This document shows positions 17,018-25,025 of a DNA stretch of 42,407 bases, one piece after another (position 1 is the stretch's first letter; each line of letters begins with the position of its first letter). The notes below the pieces were generated by a model. It had not been told where the DNA came from. It did not search any database and worked only from the letters and a program-made list of their open reading frames with translations. The position numbers were made by a program, and so were the translations under genes. Origin of the DNA: Solobacterium sp. (GTDB taxonomy: Bacteria; Bacillota_I; Bacilli_A; Erysipelotrichales; Erysipelotrichaceae); contig JAFRCE010000015.1 in assembly GCA_017404505.1 (NCBI GenBank), forward strand, positions 1 to 42,407. Reading direction: 5' to 3'.

Positions 17018-18844
17018 ATGAATGATGCATATGTAAAAGCGCGCAAAGAAGCTGAGAAAGCGATCCGTGCCGCCGTTCTGAAGGGACAGTATCCATATCT
17101 TCCGGCGCTTGATGAAATACTGCCGGCTGATTACGCTCTTTCACCGATCCGGCTTGGCACCATGGAAATTCCTCTGAGTCAGGTTGTCGGAACAAAGACA
17201 GCCGGAAGAAAGAATACATTTGCCTGCAATTTTATGCCGGCCGCCGATTCCCAGACAGAGTTCGCGATGAAATGGAGTTCCCTTTATACCTATCAGGAAA
17301 CCTCCGGCATTCAGGAGCCGATCCTGGTCTTTGAGTATAAACACCGCTTCTATGTACAGGAGGGAAACAAGCGCGTTTCCGTCATGAAATATCTGGACGT
17401 GCCGACGATCCTGGCCGATGTGGCAAGGATCATGCCGCCGGAAAAGGATCCGCTCTACGAAGAATTCCTCGTCTGGTATAAAGCGACCGGTTTATACGAA
17501 CCGGAGATCAATGCGCCGGGCGGCTATCAGAAGCTCGCCGGCCTGCTGGGCTATACGCTGGATGAGCCCTGGACGGATGAGCAGAAACGTCGTCTTACCG
17601 CCCTGTATTACCGTTTCTGCAAGTCCGCTGAGAAGTATGATCTGGAAGGACCGCGGGGCGAAGCTTTCCTCGCTTTCCTGTCGGTATATGGTCTGGAAGG
17701 ACTCCGGGTTACGGACGAGACGGTTTATCAGAAGCAGTTTGTCCGTCTGAAGGAAGCATTGCGCAAGGAGAACCGGCCGGCTGCCATCGCCGAAAAGCCG
17801 AAGGAAAAGAAAGCGGATCCGCTCAATGAAGTCAAAAAGGTTCTGCCGTTTGCCCATAAGCCGCTGCGCATCGCTTTCCTGTATGCCGCATCGCCGAAGG
17901 ATTCGGCGCCTGTCTTTGACCACGAACTGGGCCGCATCATTCTGGAAAAGCGGCTCGGTTCAAAAGTACAGACCAGCACATATGAAAACTGTCAGGATGT
18001 CACCGTCCTGCGCAAAGCCCTGCAGGAAGCCTCGGAAAACCATGACGTCATCATCACGACCTTCCCGCAGGCCTTTGAAGATACTTACCGGGCGGCGGTC
18101 CGCAAGCCGGGCAAGACCTTCCTGAACTGTTCCGGCAATATGACAAAGAACGTTCTGCCGGTCTATGACGTGCGTATGTACGAAGCCAAATTCCTGCTCG
18201 GCGCTCTGGCAGCCGTCTTCGCGGATTCCCACCGCATCGCCTATCTGTCCGAGATGCCCACGGAAGGCACGATCGCCGACATCAATGCCTTCGCGATCGG
18301 CGCGGCGATGATCGATCCCTATGTGGAGATCATTCTTTCCTGGAAAGACCATCTCGACGCCGAATGGCAGGAACAGATGAAAGCCCTGGATATCAGTGTC
18401 TTCTCGGGAACCGAACTGCCTGATCTGCAGGGAGACAGCGTGAAATACGGCATCTGGCAGCTCAAGGACGGAAAACCGGTCAATCTGGCCGTACCGGTCA
18501 TCAACTGGGGCAACTACTATACGAAACTGGCGGAGAGTCTTCTGGAAGGCCAGGTGAGCTTTAGGGCTTCGCATCTGAATTACTGGTGGGGGATGAGCGC
18601 TGAAGTGCTCGACGTGAGAGTGTCCGGCTCACTGCCATATTCTTCCCGGAAACTGGTGCAGCTTCTGAAAAACGGCCTGATTCATGAGAAACTGAATCCG
18701 TTTGATGGGGAACTGCATTCCCAGACCGGCATCATCAAAGGACCATATGACGCCAAACTGAGCAATCAGGAGATCCTGAACATGCAGTGGCTCAATGACA
18801 ATATCATCGGTTCACTGCCGTATCAGCAGGAGACTGCGGTATGA
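17018..18844 (+). CDS. Cytosolic fusion of ParB/Srx-like domain and BMP-type binding domain
   Basis: A 608-residue protein without signal peptide or membrane segments. Around residues 100-135 lies a ParB/sulfiredoxin-like strand-turn (EPILVFEYKHRFYVQEGNKR, then VSVMKYLDV), where GNKR replaces the family's GxHR. A helical linker follows to about residue 280. Residues 280-590 match the Bmp/PnrA (Med) periplasmic-binding-protein fold that binds nucleosides in lipoproteins (PLRIAFLYAASPKDS, then YDVRMYEAKFLLGALAAVFA). In this protein the domain is cytoplasmic. It overlaps the next phosphoesterase gene by four bases. A nucleoside- or nucleotide-sensing role is inference. Confidence 0.7.
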   Translation: MNDAYVKARKEAEKAIRAAVLKGQYPYLPALDEILPADYALSPIRLGTMEIPLSQVVGTKTAGRKNTFACNFMPAADSQTEFAMKWSSLYTYQETSGIQEPILVFEYKHRFYVQEGNKRVSVMKYLDVPTILADVARIMPPEKDPLYEEFLVWYKATGLYEPEINAPGGYQKLAGLLGYTLDEPWTDEQKRRLTALYYRFCKSAEKYDLEGPRGEAFLAFLSVYGLEGLRVTDETVYQKQFVRLKEALRKENRPAAIAEKPKEKKADPLNEVKKVLPFAHKPLRIAFLYAASPKDSAPVFDHELGRIILEKRLGSKVQTSTYENCQDVTVLRKALQEASENHDVIITTFPQAFEDTYRAAVRKPGKTFLNCSGNMTKNVLPVYDVRMYEAKFLLGALAAVFADSHRIAYLSEMPTEGTIADINAFAIGAAMIDPYVEIILSWKDHLDAEWQEQMKALDISVFSGTELPDLQGDSVKYGIWQLKDGKPVNLAVPVINWGNYYTKLAESLLEGQVSFRASHLNYWWGMSAEVLDVRVSGSLPYSSRKLVQLLKNGLIHEKLNPFDGELHSQTGIIKGPYDAKLSNQEILNMQWLNDNIIGSLPYQQETAV

Positions 18845-19512
18845 AGATCCTGGTCGTGGCGGATCATGAAGATCCCGGCTTATGGGATTACTACTCTCCC
18901 AAGAAGACGGAAGGGGTGGATCTGATCCTTTCCTGCGGTGATCTGCGCAGTGAGTATCTGGAATTCCTGACGACAGTCGTCAATGTGCCGCTGCTGTACG
19001 TCCGAGGCAATCATGACGGCCGCTATGACGTCAAACCGCCGGAAGGCTGCATCGACATCGACGATCAGGTCTATAACTTCCACGGTCTTAGAATTCTCGG
19101 TCTGGGCGGCTCCTACCGTTATCACGGCGGGCCGGACATGTACACGGAAAAGGAAATGCAGAAGCGTATCCGCAAACTGAAGGGGACACTGCTGTTCACC
19201 GGTGGCTTCGACATCCTGCTGACGCACGCACCGGCCGAGGGATACGGTGACCTCGACGATCTTCCCCATGCCGGTTTTGACTGCTTCAACCGTCTGATGG
19301 AACAGTACCATCCAAAATACTTCCTGCATGGCCACGTCCATGAGGAATACGGCGACTTCCAGAGAGAAAGGACGCATCCTTCCGGCACGAAGATCATCAA
19401 CGGCTACAGCCGGTACATCCTCGATGTTCCGGATGACAGCTATCCGAAAGAAGGCAATACCGGATCCTTCTTCTATGACTGGTATATCGTCAGCACCAGA
19501 AAACGGCGCTGA
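18841..19512 (+). CDS. Calcineurin-like metallophosphoesterase
   Basis: A 223-residue metallophosphoesterase. The motifs SCGDLRSEYL, YVRGNHDG, LLTHAP and FLHGHVHEEYG supply the metal ligands. The first motif reads VVADHEDPG instead of DxH, as in a Bacillota subgroup that has an acidic residue there. Its start overlaps the stop of the ParB-like/BMP gene by four bases, so the two proteins are made together and probably act on one small molecule or signal. The substrate is unknown. Confidence 0.88.
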   Translation: MKILVVADHEDPGLWDYYSPKKTEGVDLILSCGDLRSEYLEFLTTVVNVPLLYVRGNHDGRYDVKPPEGCIDIDDQVYNFHGLRILGLGGSYRYHGGPDMYTEKEMQKRIRKLKGTLLFTGGFDILLTHAPAEGYGDLDDLPHAGFDCFNRLMEQYHPKYFLHGHVHEEYGDFQRERTHPSGTKIINGYSRYILDVPDDSYPKEGNTGSFFYDWYIVSTRKRR

Positions 19513-19519
19513 ATACACG

Positions 19520-19543
19520 ACGGCATGCGAATGCCGTTTTTTT
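19520..19543 (+). terminator. Intrinsic terminator after the phosphoesterase
   Basis: A 7-base-pair stem ACGGCAT/ATGCCGT with a GCGA loop and seven T. Confidence 0.85.
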
Positions 19544-19576
19544 GTTTTCGCGGTTTCTCTCACGGGGATTCTGCAT

Positions 19577-19582
19577 TACAAT
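19577..19582 (+). promoter_or_regulatory. -10 box of the membrane protein-hydrolase operon
   Basis: TACAAT, about 44 bases before the chosen start. No clear -35. Confidence 0.35.
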
Positions 19583-19625
19583 GATTATGAGTTTGTTGTA
19601 ACTAACATTTAGAAAGGCAATGGCT

Positions 19626-20348
19626 ATGCAGAATTCAGGTTCCTACAACGATATCGGAATCACCGGCCCGCCGGACTGGACGCGGATCCGGAAACTGATG
19701 CTCATCGGTGTCTTCGCGGCATGTCTGGTCATGATCGGTGATGTTCTGCTGGGCTGGGGCATGCATGACGCCTCGAAGCCGGGTATGGAAGGATTCCTCG
19801 CTGCCTATCTGACGGTTTCTGATACGCGGATCTTCTGGTCATCCTTTCTGGGACTGATCGGAATTCCCCTGGAAGGACTCTGTTATTTTGCCATTTACCG
19901 GCTGATCGCACCGTATTCACAGAAATACGCCCATCTGTACCGTTCGGGCATTTTCGGTTATCTGATCTTCGCAGCGTGCGGTGTGCATGTGCCATGTCTG
20001 GCCAGTGTGTTCTTCTATAAATACATGATGGCCGTCAGTCCGGATACGGCGGTGTCTGCCGCAGTGAAATTCGGCATGTATTTCCTGCTGCCGGGAATGA
20101 TCCTCTTTCTGATCTTTTTCTGGCTGCAACAGGCGGCGCATGTGCTGGCTTTTCTAAAAGGATATACCCCATATCCGAAATGGTGCTGGATCTTCTGTAC
20201 TGCTTTCGGCATGGGGCTAACGATGCTGCTGAAGTTTCTGCCGGAAACCCCATTGCGCAATGCATTGACGGCGGGATGGATCAGTATCGGCAATCTGTGG
20301 ATGTTTATCGGGCTGCTGCTGACGATGAGAAAGGTGGAAGGAAAATGA
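19626..20348 (+). CDS. Integral membrane protein, about six helices (DUF6796-like)
   Basis: A 240-residue hydrophobic protein with about six membrane helices. It resembles small Bacillota membrane proteins of the DUF6796 type (LMLIGVFAACLVMIGDVLLGW at the N terminus), recalled rather than searched. The start at 19626 has AGAAAGG at eight bases; the ATG at 19620 is too close to it. It overlaps the hydrolase gene by four bases. The third gene of the operon appears to be a distant paralogue (shared W-S-FLG and following helix pattern). Function unknown. Confidence 0.65.
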   Translation: MQNSGSYNDIGITGPPDWTRIRKLMLIGVFAACLVMIGDVLLGWGMHDASKPGMEGFLAAYLTVSDTRIFWSSFLGLIGIPLEGLCYFAIYRLIAPYSQKYAHLYRSGIFGYLIFAACGVHVPCLASVFFYKYMMAVSPDTAVSAAVKFGMYFLLPGMILFLIFFWLQQAAHVLAFLKGYTPYPKWCWIFCTAFGMGLTMLLKFLPETPLRNALTAGWISIGNLWMFIGLLLTMRKVEGK

Positions 20349-21124
20349 AATTTACGGAAATGGGAAACATGGAAGGGAAGACGCTGATCCTGTTACCGGG
20401 AACGGCATGCACATGGGAAATCAATTTCCATGAAGTGATTGACGCGCTCAGTGAAACGTATCATCTGATCTGCGTCAACTATGACGGCTTCGATGATGAA
20501 AAAGAGACAAAGCCGTTTACGGACATGCTAACCGTGACGGAGAAGATCGAGGACTATATTTTGGAACATCATAACGGGCATGTGGACGGTGCCTATGGCT
20601 CTTCGCTGGGCGGCAGCTTTGTCGGTCTGCTCATCCAGCGAGAGAGGATCCATATCGATCATGGCTTCATTGGCTCATCGGATCTCGATCAGGGAAGTCC
20701 GTTTGTCGCGAAGATCATGACATGGATCGTCGGCCGCTGGATCGCCGATGCCGGAAAGAACGAGAAGAAACAGAAGAAGCTCAAGGATATGCTGGTGCAG
20801 AACTTCGGCATGGAAATGGATGCGGAAACCGATCAGTTCATGAACCAGTTCTGCCAGAGTATCGTGTCGCTCCACCCGGATACGGTATGCCGGGAATTCT
20901 ATTCCGATTACGTGACGCCGCTGCAGAACGGCATCTATGTGAAAGACACGGTGATCCATATTATCTACGCGCTGAAAATGGGCACGAAGTATGAGAAGCG
21001 CTATTATCAGCATTTCCGCAATCCCCATATTCTGCGTTTTGACATGCAGCATGAGGCATGGCTGTTCCAAAAGAAATGGCGGCAGCCGGTGCTGGACGCA
21101 ATTGAAAGATGCATGGCATCCTGA
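20345..21124 (+). CDS. Alpha/beta hydrolase
   Basis: A 259-residue alpha/beta hydrolase. ILLPGTACTW forms the oxyanion region, the nucleophile is S87 in YGSSLGG, and a likely catalytic His lies in MQHEAW near the C terminus. The start overlaps the stop of the membrane protein upstream by four bases, and the next membrane protein starts 10 bases downstream. The ORF could be extended upstream to 20180, but only the ATG at 20345 has a binding site (GGAAGG). Substrate unknown; co-production with two membrane proteins suggests action on a lipid or surface ester (inference). Confidence 0.8.
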   Translation: MKFTEMGNMEGKTLILLPGTACTWEINFHEVIDALSETYHLICVNYDGFDDEKETKPFTDMLTVTEKIEDYILEHHNGHVDGAYGSSLGGSFVGLLIQRERIHIDHGFIGSSDLDQGSPFVAKIMTWIVGRWIADAGKNEKKQKKLKDMLVQNFGMEMDAETDQFMNQFCQSIVSLHPDTVCREFYSDYVTPLQNGIYVKDTVIHIIYALKMGTKYEKRYYQHFRNPHILRFDMQHEAWLFQKKWRQPVLDAIERCMAS

Positions 21125-21134
21125 GAGGCGGTTT

Positions 21135-21788
21135 ATGAATGTTTATGTGATTGTCGGTATCGTCGGTGTGATCAGTGGCATTCTCTGTGCCCAGGCGGAT
21201 GTGCCGCTGGCTTATTCGGGAAGGAAAAATGAAAAAATCGATGCCAGGTCACTGGGTAAGCCGGCGCCCTGGTGGTGTGAAGTGAAGGAGTCCTGGTTTG
21301 ACAAGGCTTTCTGGCTTTCCTTCCTCGGCCAGCCGGGAACATATCTGACTATGTGGATGCTGGCGGAACGGATCGGTATGAAGAATCCTGCTCTGGCATT
21401 GGCCATGAAAATCAATACGTTCATCGGCGCCTATACCGGTCTTTTCTATCATGGTTCCGTCTGCTCGAAGTATATAGTCTACCGCCGGATCGCGGGAAAA
21501 ATACCGGAGGAAGACGCCCTGGCTGCCATTGAGGCAGTCGGCAAATATGCGGCCGTTCCTTCCATGATCAGCGCTGTCAGTCTGCTGCTTGGCTCGACGG
21601 TGATCATGACCATTGCCATTCTGAGACAGGATCTTTCCGTTCCGAAGTACATGGCGCTTCTGAATCCTGTTACTGCAGCTTTGATTTTGATGCCGCTCAG
21701 AAAATGGAACGTGAAGATCGGCGGCGCACTGGGCATCGGTTTTTCCCTGTTTGCTGTCGTATTGATCGCGGCCGGGTGTCTTTTATGA
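21135..21788 (+). CDS. Integral membrane protein, paralogue-like to the first gene of the operon
   Basis: A 217-residue membrane protein with about six hydrophobic segments (start IVGVISGILCAQADVPLAY). The segment FWLSFLGQPGTYLTMWMLAE aligns by eye with FWSSFLGLIGIPLEGLCYF of the protein encoded at 19626. This suggests an old duplication around the intervening hydrolase gene. GAGAGGCGG precedes the ATG. Function unknown. Confidence 0.65.
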   Translation: MNVYVIVGIVGVISGILCAQADVPLAYSGRKNEKIDARSLGKPAPWWCEVKESWFDKAFWLSFLGQPGTYLTMWMLAERIGMKNPALALAMKINTFIGAYTGLFYHGSVCSKYIVYRRIAGKIPEEDALAAIEAVGKYAAVPSMISAVSLLLGSTVIMTIAILRQDLSVPKYMALLNPVTAALILMPLRKWNVKIGGALGIGFSLFAVVLIAAGCLL

Positions 21789-21864
21789 TCGTGCTGAAAA
21801 CATCTGTGTTTCCGGTTTCTCTTCCATGAAGCATGAATAACAGTAAAAAGGACCGGATATGAGA

Positions 21865-21870
21865 TACAAT
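21865..21870 (+). promoter_or_regulatory. -10 box upstream of the 98-residue gene
   Basis: TACAAT, 49 bases before the start. The leader holds a small 5-base-pair hairpin (GCCAT/ATGGC, 21878-21894). Confidence 0.35.
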
Positions 21871-21918
21871 AAAAAGAGCCATGATTGATATGGCACTTAA
21901 TATATTCAGGAGAAACAA

Positions 21919-22215
21919 ATGATGATGGAAAACAGTAAACAGAAAGCAGTAAACGATGAACTGCTGGAACTCATCAGCGGCGGCACATTGGAGGAAACGC
22001 AGGAACTTCTCGACTGGTGCAACCGCCACGGCGCAGGTATCTCACGAAGTGCTGACCACGAGCATATCGACGCTTCAATTCTCACCTTTCTTGTCAGCGC
22101 TTATCCGGAACTTGCACCTATGAGTATCTATATCCGGGAAGAAGGTCCGAACTATATAAACGGAAGACCCCACGAAGTTTTCATGGATCTTCTGAGAAAG
22201 AAATACGGAGACTGA
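21919..22215 (+). CDS. Small acidic protein with a double-glycine-like N-terminal motif
   Basis: A 98-residue protein, not recognised. The first 22 residues end in DELLELISGG, which resembles the leader peptides of double-glycine bacteriocins. However, the rest (76 residues, one Cys) looks like an ordinary soluble domain, and no C39 peptidase/transporter is near. AGGAG precedes three tandem ATG-like starts; 21919 or 21922 may be used. It is a single-gene unit with its own promoter. Confidence 0.6.
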   Translation: MMMENSKQKAVNDELLELISGGTLEETQELLDWCNRHGAGISRSADHEHIDASILTFLVSAYPELAPMSIYIREEGPNYINGRPHEVFMDLLRKKYGD

Positions 22216-22271
22216 CAGAAACCGGAAGTTATCAGATTTCTGTACTGTTTAACAGAGTTTTTTTTGCCGGT

Positions 22272-22727
22272 TTATCGTACGGTCCAGTCCATCCAGTCAT
22301 CGCAGGCCGCAAAGCCTGCTTTTTCATATGCCGGCCGGCCCCATTCGGAGGTTCTGAGATAAACGACTTCAAATCCTGCTTCTTTCGCTTTTTCCTGCAG
22401 TAACTGCAGTACTTTTGCGGCATATCCCTGGTGGCGTTTTTCCGGTACGGTGTACATATTGAGAAGATAGCCGTTTCTGCCCTGAGGTTTGAAGAAACTC
22501 GGCGGAATCGGCAGCGCGATCAGACCGCCGGTGGCGATCAGCTGGCCGTCTTCTTCCAGGATGACCTGATGCAGGCTGCCGTTGCTCAGGTTTTCCGTAA
22601 ACCAGCTGCGGACTGCTTCGTAGATGTCTGTGTCGGGATGTTCTTCTTCGTCGTCAAGCTGTGTGAGGCGGGTGCGGGTGAGCATGTCCGCATCGCTGAG
22701 GACGGCATATCGGCTCGTTACTGTCAT
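22272..22727 (-). CDS. GNAT-family N-acetyltransferase
   Basis: A 151-residue acetyltransferase. VPEKRHQGYAAKVLQLLQEKAKEAG is split here as MYTVPEKRHQGYAAK plus the following helix: the acetyl-CoA loop RHQGYA. YLRTSEWGRPAYEKAGF is the C-terminal GNAT motif. The start at 22727 follows AAAAGGAAA; a longer in-frame ORF to 22958 runs into the divergent promoter and the neighbouring gene and is not credible. It converges on the 98-residue gene. Acceptor unknown. Confidence 0.85.
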   Translation of the reverse strand: MTVTSRYAVLSDADMLTRTRLTQLDDEEEHPDTDIYEAVRSWFTENLSNGSLHQVILEEDGQLIATGGLIALPIPPSFFKPQGRNGYLLNMYTVPEKRHQGYAAKVLQLLQEKAKEAGFEVVYLRTSEWGRPAYEKAGFAACDDWMDWTVR

Positions 22728-22778
22728 TCTGTGTTTCCTTTTCTCTTTCCGGTGAAATATACCGGTCTTCAAGAAAAA

Positions 22779-22801
22779 GTATAACAGCCGCTGACTATAA
22801 T
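22779..22801. promoter_or_regulatory. Divergent promoter region
   Basis: TATAAT on the plus strand (22796-22801) serves the gene at 22822. TATACT on the minus strand (22779-22784) serves the GNAT gene. The two -10 boxes are only 11 bases apart. No strong -35 boxes. Confidence 0.4.
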
Positions 22802-22821
22802 AATAGTGACAGGAGTGATCA

Positions 22822-23520
22822 ATGAAGAAAAAAACAGTTATATGGTCCGTGGAGGATACGGATACCAGTGCCAGTCCGCGGTGTATTCCGCTGGTATATG
22901 AGGGGATCTCTTCGCTGATTCCGCTGCTCAACACAGCCGCCATCCGGGAAGATATCATGGATCTTCAAAATGGCACAGCCTATCATTTTTACTGCCGTGA
23001 TACGGCATTGCCGGTCTTCCGGGTGCTGATCAGCCGCTATGAGAACGGTGAAATGGTGCCGCTGAGCAAGGAAGATATGGCCGCTGCTGCCTTTGCCAGC
23101 AGTCATTATCTGAGCGAAAAGGAAGACGACTATGAACATGGCGGCTTATATACACTTGAAAAGGCCGTCAATGAGTTCCTTATGCATGAGGAAGAGGAAG
23201 TCTGGGCCAGGATGTGCCTGCAGCTGTATAACTGTCTGCTCAATGGCGCCAGGGTCTATCTGAACAGTTACGAGGAAGATAGAAAGAACGGTGGCATGCG
23301 GCTTCTCTTCACGTCGTTCGAAGCGAAGAACCAGTTGTCGACGGCCAGTGAAAAGACTCTGCCGCTGGAGCTGCTGATCCGCGACATCGTCGAAGATGAC
23401 GCGGAAAGCAGGGGACTTGCCATCATGAGCAACAATGGCCGGGGTATGCGGGCTTTACTGCCAAAAGACGCCCTCCGTGATATCTATACCCTCTATCTTT
23501 CCGAGGTGTCAGGTTCCTGA
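22822..23520 (+). CDS. Hypothetical protein, 232 residues
   Basis: Not recognised. A soluble acidic protein without signal peptide. A charged middle part (YLSEKEDDYEHG, later FLMHEEEEVWARM) precedes a helical stretch and a C-terminal segment ALLPKDALRDIYTLYLSEV. AGGAG sits nine bases before the ATG. Codon use is like that of its neighbours, which supports a real gene. It is transcribed divergently from the GNAT gene and ends 68 bases before HU. Confidence 0.7.
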   Translation: MKKKTVIWSVEDTDTSASPRCIPLVYEGISSLIPLLNTAAIREDIMDLQNGTAYHFYCRDTALPVFRVLISRYENGEMVPLSKEDMAAAAFASSHYLSEKEDDYEHGGLYTLEKAVNEFLMHEEEEVWARMCLQLYNCLLNGARVYLNSYEEDRKNGGMRLLFTSFEAKNQLSTASEKTLPLELLIRDIVEDDAESRGLAIMSNNGRGMRALLPKDALRDIYTLYLSEVSGS

Positions 23521-23529
23521 ACAACATTC

Positions 23530-23558
23530 TTGCAATTTTAAATATCTGTCAGTAAAAT
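23530..23558 (+). promoter_or_regulatory. Promoter of the HU gene
   Basis: TTGCAA (23530-23535) and TAAAAT (23553-23558) with an ideal 17-base spacer. AAGGAGG at 23574-23580 is eight bases from the ATG. Confidence 0.7.
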
Positions 23559-23588
23559 ATAAGAGTTTTACGCAAGGAGGAATTGAAC

Positions 23589-23882
23589 ATGAGTAAAGCA
23601 ATCTTAGTGAAGTCCAAGAAGGATATCGTTGAAAGAGTAGCTGAAAACTGCGGTCTGACAAAGAAAGCAGCAGAAACAGTAGTTGCTGAAGTATTCGACG
23701 AGATCATCGATACATTAAGGGACGGCGGTGAAATCTCCATCAGCGGTTTCGGCAAATTCGAAGTGAAGGAACGTGCCGCAAGAGAAGGTATCAATCCTGC
23801 CACAAAGGAAAAGATCCGTATCGAAGCAAGCAGAACACCGGGCTTCAAAGCAGCCAAGGCTCTCAAAGACGCAGTAAAATAA
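23589..23882 (+). CDS. hup: HU-family histone-like DNA-binding protein
   Basis: A 97-residue nucleoid protein that bends and packs DNA as a dimer. It shows the full HU signature: KSKKDIVERVAENCGLTKKA (dimer helices), ISISGFGKFEVKERAAREG and INPATKEKI (DNA-binding arm with the intercalating Pro), and TPGFKAAKALKDAVK. The ATG at 23589 is favoured over the TTG at 23583 because the strong AAGGAGG has better spacing. It has a good promoter and a strong terminator, and its codon use is biased, as in highly expressed genes. Confidence 0.96.
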   Translation: MSKAILVKSKKDIVERVAENCGLTKKAAETVVAEVFDEIIDTLRDGGEISISGFGKFEVKERAAREGINPATKEKIRIEASRTPGFKAAKALKDAVK

Positions 23883-23898
23883 GCAATCATTGCTGAAG

Positions 23899-23926
23899 AC
23901 ACCTGTCATTTGACAGGTGTTTTTTA
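23899..23926 (+). terminator. Intrinsic terminator after HU
   Basis: A 10-base-pair perfect repeat ACACCTGTCA/TGACAGGTGT followed by a T-run. Confidence 0.9.
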
Positions 23927-23929
23927 ACA

Positions 23930-23958
23930 ATGACAGTTCTGCGCAAATCAAGTACAAT
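23930..23958 (+). promoter_or_regulatory. Promoter of the 146-residue coiled-coil gene
   Basis: ATGACA (23930-23935) and TACAAT (23953-23958) with a 17-base spacer, immediately after the HU terminator. Confidence 0.6.
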
Positions 23959-23979
23959 ATCCCTGTAAAAGGAAGATAC

Positions 23980-24420
23980 ATGGAAGAGATCAACAAGAAA
24001 GATTTGAAAAAGCTTCTGAAGTGGCAGCAGTTTATCCTCGATATGGCATTCGCGATGCAGGATCTGACCAAAGACATGGACGGCCAGCGGCTGTATATCG
24101 AACCGCTGAAGAAGCACAGCACGGAAATGTATGCCAACGCGAAGATCCTTCAGAAGGTCACCGGCCAGGAACTGGAAGCAACCGACAAGGAAGCCAAGGA
24201 CGGCCGCAGCACCCTGAAGTTCTTCAGTCTCAGGCGGCTTTTCTCCGTCATGTCCGGCACGATCAAGGAAGATGCCAGATATCACGAGGTCTACCTCAAG
24301 AACTATCCTGCCATCAAGCCGGTCATTGACAGTGAAAAGCGCATTGCCGAATCTGTCAAACGGCTGGAAGAAAGAGCCAAGAAACAGAAAGCCATCCAGA
24401 AAAAAATCGGTCTGCGCTGA
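23980..24420 (+). CDS. Hypothetical helical protein, 146 residues
   Basis: Not recognised. A highly charged, Lys/Glu-rich, almost entirely helical soluble protein. The C-terminal end (about 115-146) is a likely coiled coil with a basic tail. The start at 23980 follows AAAGGAAG; an ORF extension to 23917 would begin inside the HU terminator. It has its own promoter and terminator. Neighbouring genes give no clear hint of function. Confidence 0.7.
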   Translation: MEEINKKDLKKLLKWQQFILDMAFAMQDLTKDMDGQRLYIEPLKKHSTEMYANAKILQKVTGQELEATDKEAKDGRSTLKFFSLRRLFSVMSGTIKEDARYHEVYLKNYPAIKPVIDSEKRIAESVKRLEERAKKQKAIQKKIGLR

Positions 24421-24437
24421 TTGCGCAGATCGTTTTC
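24409..24437 (+). terminator. Intrinsic terminator overlapping the stop of the 146-residue gene
   Basis: A 9-base-pair stem with one G:U pair (24409-24417 with 24423-24431), followed by GTTTTC. The stop codon is in the loop. It lies between convergent genes. Confidence 0.6.
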
Positions 24438-24438
24438 T

Positions 24439-24915
24439 TTACAGCAGATCGACGGATGTTTTCTTTTCGGCTTTAATGACGTCGTCTTCGATGGTGACGA
24501 TCATGAAGGTCCGCGGACTGTTGTCACGGCTTTTCCAGAGGGAGCCGGGATTGAGCAGGCGGATGCCGTCTACCTCACCGTCATAGTAGATATGGGAGTG
24601 GCCGAAGAACACCGCGTCATAGCCGTTCTTGCGGGCATAGCGGGCAACCGAGCGGTAATTCGGATCCGCACCGATAAACAGATCGTGGCCATGCTTGATC
24701 AGGATGCGCAGACGGCCGGCATTCAGGACGGATTCCTGCGGATACAGAGACGAATCGTCCAGATTGCCTGCCACGGCGTGAAACCCGCAGGCGTTGTCCG
24801 GTGAAACAAGGATATCGCCGCAGTGGATGTAATGATCATAGCCGGGGAATTTCTCTTTTACCTTTGCCAATACCGAAGCGTTGGTATGGGTGTCACTGAC
24901 TAATATGATTTTCAT
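24439..24915 (-). CDS. YfcE/MJ0936-type phosphodiesterase
   Basis: A 158-residue metallophosphoesterase of the small YfcE/MJ0936 class. All metal-binding motifs are present: ILVSDTHTN, YIHCGDI, AVAGNLDD (GNxD), IKHGHDLF, and FFGHSHIYY followed by LLNPGS. Members hydrolyse artificial phosphodiesters; the natural substrate is unclear. The start at 24915 has no ribosome binding site, and a TATAAT box ends six bases before it, so the mRNA may be leaderless. The alternative start at 24948 is upstream of that box. Confidence 0.9.
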   Translation of the reverse strand: MKIILVSDTHTNASVLAKVKEKFPGYDHYIHCGDILVSPDNACGFHAVAGNLDDSSLYPQESVLNAGRLRILIKHGHDLFIGADPNYRSVARYARKNGYDAVFFGHSHIYYDGEVDGIRLLNPGSLWKSRDNSPRTFMIVTIEDDVIKAEKKTSVDLL

Positions 24916-24921
24916 GTCTAC

Positions 24922-24927
24922 ATTATA
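24922..24927 (-). promoter_or_regulatory. -10 box abutting the YfcE-type start
   Basis: TATAAT on the minus strand, with six bases between it and the ATG. The predicted transcription start would be at or next to the A of the start codon. Confidence 0.45.
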
Positions 24928-25025
24928 CCTGTACTTCTCAGGAATCATAGATACAGAAAATGACCGTCAACAAATATCCCGATTCGTCATACACTGATAG
25001 TAATAAAACCAGAAGAGGTGAATAT

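Noticed and set aside
22749..22765. CCGGT/ACCGG dyad between divergent genes
   Set aside because: Only five-base arms; too short to claim as an operator without conservation data.
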